A stretch of DNA of 64,000 nucleotides from Bacteroidota bacterium (GCA_016713525.1 JADJOZ010000033.1:496001-560000); one strand, 5' to 3'. Positions 19,535-28,740 are shown, counted from the stretch's first letter. Made by a program: numbers and translations. Notes: generated by a model from the letters alone, not told the origin.

Positions 19535-19921
19535 TTGCGAATTATTTCAAATTACAACAGAAAATAGTATTTTTGTACTATAACATCTAAAGGTAGTTCT
19601 TTTTTCAAGTGTAGCTTTTCTTTTAGAATGGAACACCTTACTTATACCTAAATTCGAAAAATTATCCTATTCCCCCATTGGTACCTATATTTTGGAGCGT
19701 AACGGAGTTTAGCTTATTGACTTATTTGGCAATTTTATTCAATTTACCTCATTGTAAATAGTCAAGTAACTAACTTCGTACGGAGCAGAATGATCACGTA
19801 AGTTTTAAGGAGAACAGGGAGGGAATGAGAAACTAATTTTGCCTGACCATTAATCCATCACACCATCACAAAAATCATAGTCAAAGAAAAAAAAACGATT
19901 ATGTTTCGTTATTTCTCAATG
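19535..19921. other. Gene-free spacer with a short 3'-type repeat tract
   Basis: Nothing coding is supported. Bases 19850-19890 (CCATCACACCATCACAAAAATCATAGTC) belong to the same tract family as 21155-21205, 24973-25118 and 32961-33011. It lies just beyond the 3' side of the antitoxin/toxin remnant. Confidence 0.5.
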
Positions 19922-20042
19922 TCACTCCGGTTGTCCAATATTGTCAAAATAAAAATCCTCGCGTTCTTTTTCACTCCAATTTTCTTTCAGGTATTTTAAA
20001 ATTAAGTCAACCTGAGTTTTGGCTTCTTATCCCAATTTACAT
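19922..20042 (-). pseudogene. Decayed ParE/RelE-type toxin remnant
   Basis: The expected start ATG (20042-20040) overlaps the antitoxin stop in a TAATG junction, but the next codon is TAA. In the following sequence NWDK, one base shift, then AKTQVDLILKYLKENWSEKE and REDF match the N-terminal helices of ParE-family toxins. The protein then runs to a stop after YFDNIGQPE, without the C-terminal sheet. The early stop, frameshift and missing C-terminus make a working toxin unlikely. Confidence 0.7.
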
Positions 20043-20272
20043 TATACTGGCCGGCCATAGGAGTTCCAAAAATCCTTTGACGAATGCACTTTCCATTTAT
20101 TCAAATCAGAAAGCCCTCTTTGCAGAGATTCTATTTGATCATTTGAAAGTTTGTCGGACCAATCACCCGCTTCAGCTGATTTCTTGAACTGTAACAAAGA
20201 TGTCAGAATGCTTTTGTCATCCAACTTAGACAACCATTCTATCAATTCACTTTTAATGCTTTCGGCTTTCAT
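20042..20272 (-). CDS. Antitoxin of a ParE-type addiction module (orphaned)
   Basis: 76 residues: MKAESIKSELIEWLSKLDD, then ILTSLLQFKKSAEAGDW, then LSNDQIESLQRGLSDLNKWK. This resembles the small Bacteroidota 'addiction module' antitoxins (LIxWIxxLxD ... DWW-DxLxxxxxxxIExGLxDLxxGK). The stop TAA overlaps the ATG position of the toxin remnant (TAATG), the usual antitoxin-toxin coupling. The antitoxin frame is intact while its toxin is broken. It would bind DNA and/or toxin; an orphan could still act as an anti-addiction or regulatory protein. Confidence 0.65.
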   Translation of the reverse strand: MKAESIKSELIEWLSKLDDKSILTSLLQFKKSAEAGDWSDKLSNDQIESLQRGLSDLNKWKVHSSKDFWNSYGRPV

Positions 20273-20350
20273 AAATGCAAATACAGTAATACAATATGAT
20301 ATTTATAGCATTAAAGATGAATCTCTTACAAATGTCATAGGAAAACCCAC

Positions 20351-20412
20351 AAGGGAAAACTCTGGTTTTTGGAAGTAGGTCATGGGAATGGCGGCGTGAA
20401 ATGGTGTTTTTG
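20351..20412 (+). repeat. Dispersed repeat (GGCGGCGTGAAA element), copy B
   Basis: Second copy of the element at 18184-18247. It contains AAGGGAAAACTCTGGTTTTT, GTAGGTCATG, and AATGGCGGCGTGAAATGGTG followed by TTTTTG. It lies between the antitoxin gene start and the end of the next minus-strand gene (stop at 20416). Confidence 0.6.
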
Positions 20413-20415
20413 AAA

Positions 20416-20982
20416 TTAATTTTCAATCGTAACATACGAATACAACAGTCCGCCTAATTTTGTTCCAATATAACCACGTCCTCTTTGAAAATATTGTAAA
20501 TAAAGCTGATAGTGCCCGGGATTTGCATTGGGATTAATATTTTCTGATTGGATAACCAGGCAGTTGATATAATTTGTTTCCGGAGTTTCAAGGGTTTCTT
20601 TAACGGATATGACGGTATATTTCCAGGTTGAATCAGACTCAAACCAGACTAATCCTACTTCAGGATTTTCAGGAATCTCAACTGTTTCTGTTGTCTGACC
20701 GGATTTTGTGTAAAGCACGCGATTACCATCTTGTCTGTAATATGAAACTGACTGACCGGTCTCGTAAGCAGTTGTGCATTTGATATATGTTAAACCATTG
20801 ATCACTGTTGGCAGAGAGTCGAATGTCATTGAATAGCTGGAAAGATCTGCCCTGTAAGTTAATTTTTGTCCTAAGACAATAGGGTGATATGATTTATCAG
20901 GAATTTCGTCTAATGTTTTTTTATTAGTAAATGTGAAAGCTGTCAATGTAAATAGTGTAGAGATAAGTAGTATTATCTTCAT
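20416..20982 (-). CDS. Secreted hypothetical protein
   Basis: 188 residues. MKIILLISTLFTLTAFTFT is a Sec signal peptide without a lipobox Cys. The mature part has a beta-strand pattern (LGQKLTYRADLSSY, YYRQDGNRVLYT, then VISVKETLETPE) that suggests a small periplasmic beta-barrel or jelly-roll. No family is recognised. It is not obviously part of an operon; the neighbouring genes are more than 100 bp away on both sides. Confidence 0.6.
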   Translation of the reverse strand: MKIILLISTLFTLTAFTFTNKKTLDEIPDKSYHPIVLGQKLTYRADLSSYSMTFDSLPTVINGLTYIKCTTAYETGQSVSYYRQDGNRVLYTKSGQTTETVEIPENPEVGLVWFESDSTWKYTVISVKETLETPETNYINCLVIQSENINPNANPGHYQLYLQYFQRGRGYIGTKLGGLLYSYVTIEN

Positions 20983-21154
20983 GTTTTATTCTTTTATGTT
21001 TATTAGCTGTTATTAGAACTCAACTCCGAATAGCCTGAAATATATGTTTAAATTGGAAATAAGCCAAATCCTATTAGTTCAACGTTGAATCAAAGTGCCT
21101 GATACTGTTGATGTAGGCATAGTTTAGATGGCACAAACATAACAACAATATAAA

Positions 21155-21205
21155 CCCATCATTTTCATCACATAAATCATAGTCCTCATAGTCTTCCCAG
21201 TCATC
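21155..21205 (-). repeat. 3'-end repeat tract (TGATTTA-type)
   Basis: Read on the minus strand this is GACTGGGAAGACTATGAGGA, CTATGATTTATGTGATGAAA, ATGATGG. It starts within a few bases of the stop codon of the membrane-protein gene (21209). It belongs to a family also found after three other minus-strand genes (23384, 25119, 33011). Confidence 0.55.
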
Positions 21206-21208
21206 GAT

Positions 21209-21496
21209 CTATTCTTTTGATTTAATGATCATTATGATTATCACAATATAAATTAAAAGTGAAACGGCGGCAATTTTGTTCAACAGAGATATCGAAGCAT
21301 TTTTTATTTTTATGATTACAAAAGCTGATGATAAAACTCCCAATAACAATCCTGTTAGGGCATTGAAGACCAAGATGCCTCCTGATGCTAATCCTTGTCC
21401 TTTGGCCGAACCGGTAATTAATGTATAAAAGAGACCTGACATCAGACCCAATAAACTGAATTGCACTACCAGTAGGATGTAACTTAATTTTTTCAT
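21209..21496 (-). CDS. Small integral membrane protein
   Basis: 95 residues with three hydrophobic segments (about 5-27, 38-62, 70-90): SYILLVVQFSLLGLMSGLFY, then ILVFNALTGLLLGVLSSAF and AAVSLLIYIVIIIMII. It ends in charged KSKE. No family is recognised. A repeat tract begins almost at its stop codon. Confidence 0.5.
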   Translation of the reverse strand: MKKLSYILLVVQFSLLGLMSGLFYTLITGSAKGQGLASGGILVFNALTGLLLGVLSSAFVIIKIKNASISLLNKIAAVSLLIYIVIIIMIIKSKE

Positions 21497-21590
21497 CAGC
21501 CAGCTGAATTGTGAACTATAGTGTGTTCTCCGTTTTTTGAACCTATTTTATTTCTTTAAGTTCAAAATGACTTTCAATTACACGAAATAT

Positions 21591-22559
21591 TTATTTCGAT
21601 TTTAGAACCAATTCAACACGTCTGTTTTTTTCCTTTCCGGACTCAGTGGTGTTATTATCTGCCGGTGCCAATGGACCCACACCATAAGGCAACAAACGAC
21701 CTTCAGCAATCTGATGTTGGGTGATTAAATATTCTTTAACAGCCTTAGCTCGCCGATCAGATAAATCTATATTGTATTGAACTTCACCGGTCATATCGGT
21801 ATGCCCTACAACAAATATTATAACAGTTGGATTTGCCTTAAGGAATTTAGCAATTTCATCGACTAAAGGTTTGGACTCATCCTTGATAGTAGCCTTGTTG
21901 AAGTCGAACAGAATTCCATTCAAGGCTACCTTACCTTCTTTAAAGAGTTTGTCGGCAATAAAATCAGCATTAATTTTTATGAGATTGTCTTCCATTTCCT
22001 GTGTTTCCAAAATGTCAAGCAGCACAACAGTTTCGTTATCAGAATATCGTTTTCCGGAAATAACGATGTAAACATTTTGCTTGCTGCCAGCAATATAAAA
22101 TGTGCCACCCATTGTACCGGAACCCATATTAATTTTAATACCGGCATTTGTCGGGAATGGGTTTGCTCTATACAGACTGCCAAGCCAGGAGTTCCCGCCA
22201 ACTTCTTTTGATATATTTCTTTCCTGATGCATTTTGTTGGCAAGCAAATTAAATTCTGAATTTTTTAGTGCTGTCAGATAATTCTGATAAACTTCTGAAA
22301 CAATTTTATCTCCTTTAAGAGAATAATATATCCGCGTTTGTTTACCTGATACATTGACCCATTTTTCTATGGTACGATACCCGGTTTCAGGGCCGGTGGC
22401 AATTGCATATTCACTATGATTTTTAATGTCGCAATATTCAATTACTGCACCGGGAAATCGATTTATCAATGGGTGGTCTGCACAACCTGACTTGTCAGTT
22501 TGTGCAAATAGGGTAACTGCTAAGAATAAATTCAGTAGCATAAAGGTGGCTTTTTTCAT
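21591..22559 (-). CDS. OmpA-family outer-membrane/peptidoglycan-binding protein
   Basis: 322 residues. Residues 1-20 are a signal peptide (MKKATFMLLNLFLAVTLFAQ). The middle part is an unrecognised periplasmic domain with GGSTGTMGG-like glycine patches. Residues about 205-320 form an OmpA C-terminal domain: GILFDFNKATIKDESKPLVD, then VVGHTDMTG, then NIDLSDRRAKAVKEYL, then GVGPLAP and KNRRVELVLK. The Asp and Arg that bind diaminopimelate (HTD-x, LSDRRA) are present. It would tether the outer membrane to peptidoglycan. Confidence 0.85.
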   Translation of the reverse strand: MKKATFMLLNLFLAVTLFAQTDKSGCADHPLINRFPGAVIEYCDIKNHSEYAIATGPETGYRTIEKWVNVSGKQTRIYYSLKGDKIVSEVYQNYLTALKNSEFNLLANKMHQERNISKEVGGNSWLGSLYRANPFPTNAGIKINMGSGTMGGTFYIAGSKQNVYIVISGKRYSDNETVVLLDILETQEMEDNLIKINADFIADKLFKEGKVALNGILFDFNKATIKDESKPLVDEIAKFLKANPTVIIFVVGHTDMTGEVQYNIDLSDRRAKAVKEYLITQHQIAEGRLLPYGVGPLAPADNNTTESGKEKNRRVELVLKSK

Positions 22560-22740
22560 TATAAATGGTTTTTAAAGTGAATAAGATATTGGTTTTAAGT
22601 GCCATAGATCTTCTGCACATTTGCAAGTGAAAAATATAAAAAAATATGATAGATACCAAATTCCAGCAAAATAGTGATAGATTATTCTATAAGATGCTGA
22701 ACCCGGATAACTAATTTAAGGGATCACTGGTAAGGATTGT

Positions 22741-23385
22741 AAATTTTCACTTGACTTTAAACCTATCACAGTAATCATCTAAATCAAATAAATCACAGTC
22801 GGGAAAACAGAATGAGAATGGGAATGAGAATGAGAACGGGGAGAGGGGATGAGACAGAAGCGTAGTTTTTACTTGTCTTTAAACCTATCACAAAAATCAT
22901 GTAAATCGTATAAATCATGGTCCAGAATGAGAATGGGAATGGGAATGGGAACGGGGAGAGGGGATGAGACAGAAGCGTAGTTTTTACTTGTCTTTAAACC
23001 TATCACAAAAATCATGTAAATCGTATAAATCATGGTCCAGAATGAGAATGGGAATGGGAATGGGAATGGGGAGAGGGATGAGACAGAAGCGTAGTTTTAC
23101 TTGCTTTAAACCTATCACAAAAATCATGTAAATCGTATAAATCATGGTCCAGAATGAGAATGGGAATGGGAATGGGAATGGGAACGGGGAGAGGGGATGA
23201 GACAGAAGCGCAGTTTTCACTTGTCTGCAAATCAATCACAGTAATCATGTAAATCACTTAAATCATGGTCGGGAATGAGAATGAGAGGGGAAGAGTGGGC
23301 GCGAGACAAAATGCAATTTTCACTTGCCTTCAAACCTATCACTGTGATCATGTAAATCAAATAAATCATGGTCATCATGGTCATC
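22741..23385. repeat. Tandem array, about six units of 103-119 bp, with G-quadruplex motifs
   Basis: Equivalent points recur at about 22744, 22866, 22981, 23095, 23213 and 23317. Each unit has two halves. The first contains CTATCACAAAAATCATG then TAAATCGTATAAATCATGG. The second is G-rich, with GGGAAT hexamers, GGGGAGAGGGGATGAGACAG and AAGCG. Three units hold perfect four-tract G-quadruplex motifs on the + strand (22935-22956, 23050-23071, 23162-23189). The last unit ends against the stop codon of the permease gene (23384). Short frames across it are repeat-derived, not genes. Confidence 0.9.
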
Positions 23386-24595
23386 ACATTAACAGGCTGT
23401 AAATGGTGTAGCCTAATAATACAAGTGTAGATATTATTCCCATCACGCTTAAGACCGGAATATTATTTATGTTCCATGGAATGCGGTATGGCCGGGGTAT
23501 TTCTTTTTGGCGTATACGCAGCACAATTACTGAAAGGTTGACCACAATAAAAGTGATGAAAATAAAGACTGTCGCAATACGGGCAATTGTTTCAATGTTT
23601 CCTATCAATGCAAAGCCCAGCATTAACAGCAGAATTAAAACCAGTGCGTACAGTGGTGATTTACGTTTTGGTGAAATATATGAAAGAAGTTTCATGGCTT
23701 TTGTTTCCTTCGACATGTTAAGTATAACTCTGGAACTTCCTACCATGTTTGAAAGGATAGTGTTACCAGTGGCAAATAAGGCAATGACTGATATAATGAT
23801 AACTCCGGTTTTGCCATAATCTTTTCCTATCACATCGGCCAACGGACTTGATGAATTTCCTAAATCCTCATTAGGAATTACACTAACCGCACTAATTGCA
23901 ACCAGACTATAAGTCACCATCACAATAATGCTTGATATAAATAATGCCCTGGGAATATTTTTTTCAGGAGATTTAGTTTCTTCAGCAAGTTTAACTATTT
24001 CTTCAAAACCGATGTAAGCAAAAAAGGCAAGTGATGAGGCAGCTAATATGGCGTTGAATCCATTTGCTGGTATCTCTAAATAATTTACATCACCAATGTA
24101 TGGTAGTGCCACATAAATCACAAACAGTAATCCACTCACTTCAATTAAAGTGAAAATAATATTGACTATTGAAGATCCTCTGATGCCAAGTACATTCACT
24201 CCAAAAAGCACTATTATTATTCCCATAGCGCTCACGAGCAAATTAATACCAATCAGTTCGCTCAGATAGCCGGCAAAACCGATTGCCACAGTAGCGCCAC
24301 TGATAATTCCATTCAAAGAAATGGTAAGTCCCAGAAACACTCCGGTCTTTTTGCCAAATGCTTTTTTTGCATATTCATATTCACCTCCTGCTTTTGGAAA
24401 GGCTGCACTAAGTTCTGCATATGAGAAAGCTGTGAATAAAGCTGACATGGAAGCAATGAAAAACGAAAGCCAAATTAAATTTCCTGATACTCCTGCTACC
24501 TTTCCGATTAGCGTATAAATACCTGCACCCAATATAGAGCCTACTCCAAAAAATACACATTCGGCTAATCCTAAAGTCCGTCTTAATTCTGCCAT
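23384..24595 (-). CDS. APC-superfamily amino-acid permease
   Basis: 403 residues, about 12 hydrophobic segments. The N-terminal signature is FFGVGSILGAGIYTLIGKVA (unwound helix 1 of the APC fold), followed by FTAFSYAELSAAFPKAGGEY and, mid-protein, FAYIGFEEIVKLAEETKSPE. These are hallmarks of basic or general amino-acid transporters, which exchange or import amino acids across the inner membrane. Substrate cannot be assigned. It stands alone, and its stop codon lies at the edge of the tandem repeat array. Confidence 0.88.
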   Translation of the reverse strand: MAELRRTLGLAECVFFGVGSILGAGIYTLIGKVAGVSGNLIWLSFFIASMSALFTAFSYAELSAAFPKAGGEYEYAKKAFGKKTGVFLGLTISLNGIISGATVAIGFAGYLSELIGINLLVSAMGIIIVLFGVNVLGIRGSSIVNIIFTLIEVSGLLFVIYVALPYIGDVNYLEIPANGFNAILAASSLAFFAYIGFEEIVKLAEETKSPEKNIPRALFISSIIVMVTYSLVAISAVSVIPNEDLGNSSSPLADVIGKDYGKTGVIIISVIALFATGNTILSNMVGSSRVILNMSKETKAMKLLSYISPKRKSPLYALVLILLLMLGFALIGNIETIARIATVFIFITFIVVNLSVIVLRIRQKEIPRPYRIPWNINNIPVLSVMGIISTLVLLGYTIYSLLM

Positions 24596-24802
24596 AAGTT
24601 GCTACAATTTGGCTAAAGATCGGTAATTCAAAAATGAAAAAGTTGAAAATATTTATTTGAAATTGTTTACATTACTAAACAAATAGCCCAGCAAGTTGTT
24701 GCTTAAAGCCATAAACGATTATCGTCAGTTTACTACAAGCGCCATTTTATCTTAAAGAAAAACAATCCCCATTAACCAGAAGGCCCACATTCGAAGAGGA
24801 GT

Positions 24803-25030
24803 TTAGTTGGCTTGTTTGCATTTCGGACAATAGAAGTCGAGAAATGAACTGCGTTCAGTCTTTTTACCCTCAAGAAATTTATTGATCACTTCATTTTCAA
24901 CAGCATTTAAGTTTCTAAAATTACAATTATATTTTTTTTCAAATGAACTTTTATGAATGGTAATTCGCTTGGCACAATTTTCACTTGGTTGAAGATCCAT
25001 CAATGTTATCAAATAAATCAAATAAATCAC
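24803..25030 (-). CDS. Doubtful small protein with repeat-derived N-terminus
   Basis: 75 codons. The first about 20 (MIYLIYLITLMDLQPSENC) are the translation of the dispersed repeat tract. The rest reads HKSSFEKKYNCNFRNLNAVE, then NKFLEGKKTERSSFLDFYCP, KCKQAN, and contains a CPKC pair that could be half of a zinc ribbon. It could be the 3' fragment of a gene truncated by the repeat. Not recognised. Confidence 0.3.
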   Translation of the reverse strand: MIYLIYLITLMDLQPSENCAKRITIHKSSFEKKYNCNFRNLNAVENEVINKFLEGKKTERSSFLDFYCPKCKQAN

Positions 25031-25118
25031 AGTCCATAGTCCTCACAGTCATTATATTCATCATTCATTACATAAATCACATTCATCACATTCATCACAT
25101 AAATCATAGTAATCACAG
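24973..25118 (-). repeat. 3'-end repeat tract with 9-bp periodicity
   Basis: Directly follows the TGA stop (25121-25119) of the T9SS/Omp28 gene. On the minus strand it reads CTGTGATTACTATGATTTAT, GTGATGAATGTGATGAATGT, then more TGATTTA repeats, and ends in CAAGTGAAAATTGTG. TGAT recurs about every 9 bases. It shares its end (CAAGTGAAAAT) with the array at 22741-23385 and with 32961-33011. Confidence 0.65.
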
Positions 25119-27875
25119 TCAGTTGTTAATAATCAACTTTTGGAACCGGCCTGTAAAATTTGATCCTGTGACGACAACTGAATAGATGCCATTTGCCAGA
25201 GAAGATGTTTCTATTCGGGTGGATTGTTGCTGAAGTGGCTTTTCAGTAATTAAAGCTCCTTTAGCATCATATATCCGTAAAGTTCCATCAGAGACAGGTT
25301 GCGTAAGTATTAGCTGGACAAATGTGGATGCAGGATTTGGCATTAACACGAAGCCTGAATTGGGTGGATTGCTGAGTCCGGTAAAATACACCGGATAACA
25401 TGCGGATGAGAAAGCACATCCCGATGAATCGGTTACCTGCAACTGATACCATCCGGTTGTTGTTGCCGTGAAGAGTGTGTCTGTGGTGCCACTGCTCAGA
25501 ATATTTCCGGAGATGCAATCAATCCATTCATAGAAAACACTTCCGTTGTTAGCAATAAATACGTTATTATTCACTACGAGATTGGTATCCGGATAATTCA
25601 CCATAAGAGAAGTCGTAATAATACTATCGCATCCGGCTGCATTGTTCAATGTATCTTTATACGTTCCGGGAAGCGTATACCAGGAAGTGTTCACCTGAAT
25701 ACTATCGCCATTGCAAATAGTAAATGATTGTTGCAATGAAGAAGGGCTGCATTGAAAATTGAAGTTGTAGCTCCAATACACACATCCCATATTTGTAGTA
25801 ACCATCAAAGCATACATTCCGGGATGAGTGGGAGTGTATTGCGGTCCATTTGCACCGGGAATAAATTGATTATTGGTTGCATCGTACCACGCATAAGAGA
25901 GAATGGTATCGGGAAAATTATACAAATTGACAATTGAATTAATCTGACCTTGAGCAGTTGACAATATCACATTTCCATAAATTGGTCGCACTACATCTAC
26001 ATGCAAGCTATCGCAACCATTGGAGCCGGTAAACATTTGCGGGACATTTATGTAATTCGAGTACCAGTTTCCATTTATCTGAATGCTATCACCAGTGCAA
26101 ATATAATGAATAGCGGTAGAGTAAACGGGAGTGCAGCCATTCACAACAGGTACTTCTTCAACCTGAAAGACTTCTTTGGTAATACTATCCTGAACAAAAA
26201 CAACCAAACGCAGGCGCGACAATATTGTTGAAGTATCGGTTATTTGAAATGAAAACTGAATGGAATCAATCTGACCTAAAGCAGGGTTACCTATGTAAGT
26301 TCCTCCCGCATCCGGAAACATCTTCAGCATGGTATTTACAAACAGCGATTCGTTACTGTTTCCTTGAGGAGGAGTGACAATTGTATCCTGCAATATCGCT
26401 ACATGAATCTTGCAACGGGCTGCTGACTGAAATTGTACCGCTGAAGTTACAGTTGCCGATATTTCCCCATGGTATCCATTGGTAGTAAATGTTGGCTGAA
26501 TATAAAAAAGGCCTTTGAGGTTATAGAGGCTGTCGATCATATTCTGATCAACATGCCAGGGACATCCTTCCCAATAATTATAAACATCACTCAAGGCAAG
26601 TTTACCATTAGCATAGGCAGAAGGGAAGGATAAGGTGTTATAAAAATGAATCCTGGTATTCACTTCCGTTTGTGACCATGCCAGATTATATCCGCCTTGT
26701 TCCAGCTTTAAATCGGATGCTTTTACCCGGTTGAGTGCAAGAATGCTGTCGTACTTTACAGTCCAGTAGCCACAATAAGTACACCAGGTACCTTTCGATT
26801 GCTCAAATAATGCACGTCGGGGAGGTAAAGTCGGAGCAACAAAGACATCAAACTGGAACTGATTGTTTGATAAATCGGCATCGGTGTTATTGTTAACATT
26901 CACAGCCTCCATCAGAATGGTATAATTGCCTGCAGTTGCCGGATTCAACGGGTTTGTAAAATTAAAGACCTGTGAATTTCCGCACGGAATATTTAATCCG
27001 TTAAAGGTTTGCGTTTGCTGCAATACGCCGTTAACTGAATAGGTAAGTGTGAGAGTTTTTACTGTATCGGTTCCGAGATTCCTGAACTTAATTGGAATAG
27101 TATACGGGGCATCTGCAATTTCCTGATAAGGATATAACGAAGTAGCGATGAGAGCTCCATCAGTTTGCAAATCATTGCCGGGAGAAAATTCATAGTAAAC
27201 GTTATCGTTGTCGTACCAGCTTGAACCGGAAAGTGAAGGTACTGCAGGCGAACCCGGAACCATGTAAGCGGTCGAATTATCGATTTGAATGCCTGCCGAT
27301 ACAGAAATGCTTGATAAGGGATGTTTGTATGCGTCTATGAAATAAATTTTATTGGAATTTTCTTCCAATACCACAAACCATGAAACCGGATAAGCAAATT
27401 GGTTTCCTACGGTATCAGAAAACTGACTGAACATGATCCATTTTCTTTTAGGGCTGATATTCATGCCGTACATAGGTTCAGACAAAATAATTACTTTCGA
27501 ACTGCTATTAGATGCTTTTATTCCTGTCACACAAACAGAATTATCCGGAATCATTGCATCAGGCAGCGTGACTGCTCCGAAAGGGGGAACTATGGTTGCT
27601 ATTGTATCAAAGGTTACCACACCGGTAGATGATACTTTAAAGTGAGTCACGGAATCACCATTAAGCACAAAAGGAAAACCAATAGGGTAAACAGCAGACC
27701 AAACCGGGTTTAATTGCTGGTACATAGCAAAAATTACACCTGATGCATACAAGTCTTCATCAACATATTCAGAAGGATTACCGGTTTCATCAATATGCGG
27801 GATGCAACGGTACTGCGCATTGATGGTCACAACCTGCACAAGGCATAATAAAAATGTGATCAGAATCGGTCGCAT
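25119..27875 (-). CDS. Omp28-like surface protein with T9SS sorting domain
   Basis: The start is taken at MRPILITFLLCLVQVV (27875), which begins a signal peptide ending INAQ; the open frame extends 24 codons further upstream. The mature protein has an N-terminal beta-rich domain, a CARDB/Ig-like segment near 250-350 and, at about residues 355-560, an Omp28-type thioredoxin-like domain with a CTYCGYW motif (FEQSKGTWCTYCGYWTVKYD). Two Ig-like repeats follow, each with CNGDSIQVN / CTGDSIQING-type strands. The last 75 residues are a T9SS type A sorting domain (VLMPNPASTFVQLIL ... LANGIYSVVV ... KLIINN). It is probably a cell-surface redox or adhesion protein. Confidence 0.85.
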   Translation of the reverse strand: MRPILITFLLCLVQVVTINAQYRCIPHIDETGNPSEYVDEDLYASGVIFAMYQQLNPVWSAVYPIGFPFVLNGDSVTHFKVSSTGVVTFDTIATIVPPFGAVTLPDAMIPDNSVCVTGIKASNSSSKVIILSEPMYGMNISPKRKWIMFSQFSDTVGNQFAYPVSWFVVLEENSNKIYFIDAYKHPLSSISVSAGIQIDNSTAYMVPGSPAVPSLSGSSWYDNDNVYYEFSPGNDLQTDGALIATSLYPYQEIADAPYTIPIKFRNLGTDTVKTLTLTYSVNGVLQQTQTFNGLNIPCGNSQVFNFTNPLNPATAGNYTILMEAVNVNNNTDADLSNNQFQFDVFVAPTLPPRRALFEQSKGTWCTYCGYWTVKYDSILALNRVKASDLKLEQGGYNLAWSQTEVNTRIHFYNTLSFPSAYANGKLALSDVYNYWEGCPWHVDQNMIDSLYNLKGLFYIQPTFTTNGYHGEISATVTSAVQFQSAARCKIHVAILQDTIVTPPQGNSNESLFVNTMLKMFPDAGGTYIGNPALGQIDSIQFSFQITDTSTILSRLRLVVFVQDSITKEVFQVEEVPVVNGCTPVYSTAIHYICTGDSIQINGNWYSNYINVPQMFTGSNGCDSLHVDVVRPIYGNVILSTAQGQINSIVNLYNFPDTILSYAWYDATNNQFIPGANGPQYTPTHPGMYALMVTTNMGCVYWSYNFNFQCSPSSLQQSFTICNGDSIQVNTSWYTLPGTYKDTLNNAAGCDSIITTSLMVNYPDTNLVVNNNVFIANNGSVFYEWIDCISGNILSSGTTDTLFTATTTGWYQLQVTDSSGCAFSSACYPVYFTGLSNPPNSGFVLMPNPASTFVQLILTQPVSDGTLRIYDAKGALITEKPLQQQSTRIETSSLANGIYSVVVTGSNFTGRFQKLIINN

Positions 27876-28143
27876 GGTGATGTATTTGAAGCTAAAATAA
27901 AGAAAATTGTGTTTACTCCATATTATTTGAATGATATTTTTCAACATTTTCTGCCAATAAAGATGATTTATTGATCAATGCGAGCGGTTTGTAGGTGACT
28001 GGTCTTTTTGGGAGGGTGAATATGATTAAATATTTTACTGTATGGATCACTTACCTGAATTTTTATCGAGTCATTTCAGCTTTTCAGGTTAATGATTACT
28101 ACCCCTCATGAAAATCGGTAATCGAATTTATGAATTGAGTGGC

Positions 28144-28701
28144 TCAATTGTATGTAAGTTTATTTCTTTCAATTATTTTTAATATAACCAAAAGCAAAAT
28201 TGCCAGGAGAAAACCTTGCAAAAAAGTAATTGCTATTCCATGAGTCCATAACTTCAATGAATCAGATGTCCAATTTTCAGGTTCATTATCACTATGCATA
28301 CTGGTTGTTATAATCACAAAATGTTCGAAGAAAACTCCGATTTTCATTAAAAATGCAACGAATAAAACATACCAAAACTTGTGTGATAGATTTTTATTCA
28401 AAAGAGTCAGCGGAAATAATGTAGCAGAGATTACTAGTATCCAATAAACAATTCTGTATGAACCGGAAGCCCTTTCAATAAAATCACTTTCAGATGGAAA
28501 AAATGTAATTCCGATTATGATATTTGATAAACTAACAACTGAATAAATTATTATTATCCAGCTGATAATTAGAAGCGCCTTTTTTGTCGGCAATTTATTT
28601 TTGAACAAAATGTCAGTTAATATCAAAGTCACAATCATAGGAATGAGACAGTAAATCAGATTTACATCAACAATTCTTATGATTTTGTTAATTATTTCCA
28701 T
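28144..28701 (-). CDS. Multi-pass membrane protein, unknown
   Basis: 185 residues with about five hydrophobic segments (LIYCLIPMIVTLILTDILF, LLIISWIIIIYSVVSLSNII, WILVISATLFPLTLL, FWYVLFVAFLMKIGVFFEHF, ITFLQGFLLAILLLVIL). A FEHFVIITTSMHSD segment resembles the helix of NrfD/ActC-type proteins (compare FERFVIIVTSLHRDY in actC at 41.7 kb), which suggests a shortened relative of quinol-interacting NrfD subunits. It lies 39 bp after the VOC gene, so probably the same transcript. Function unknown. Confidence 0.5.
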   Translation of the reverse strand: MEIINKIIRIVDVNLIYCLIPMIVTLILTDILFKNKLPTKKALLIISWIIIIYSVVSLSNIIIGITFFPSESDFIERASGSYRIVYWILVISATLFPLTLLNKNLSHKFWYVLFVAFLMKIGVFFEHFVIITTSMHSDNEPENWTSDSLKLWTHGIAITFLQGFLLAILLLVILKIIERNKLTYN

Positions 28702-28740
28702 TCTGTTGCTATCGGATGCCCACAGTATTATTTTTTATTT

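Larger units (their letters stand above)
24596..25118. other. Spacer with a doubtful small ORF and a repeat tract
   Basis: Upstream half: AT-rich promoter side of the permease gene. The remainder is a possible 75-codon frame (24803-25030) and the repeat tract 24973-25118. Nothing else recognised. Confidence 0.5.

Noticed and set aside
22984..23257. Short minus-strand frames in the tandem array (SHSHSHS type)
   Set aside because: They are translations of the G-rich repeat, low complexity and without initiation context.
22741..23385. CRISPR-like array
   Set aside because: Units are contiguous and nearly identical along their full length; there are no unique spacers and no cas genes in the window.
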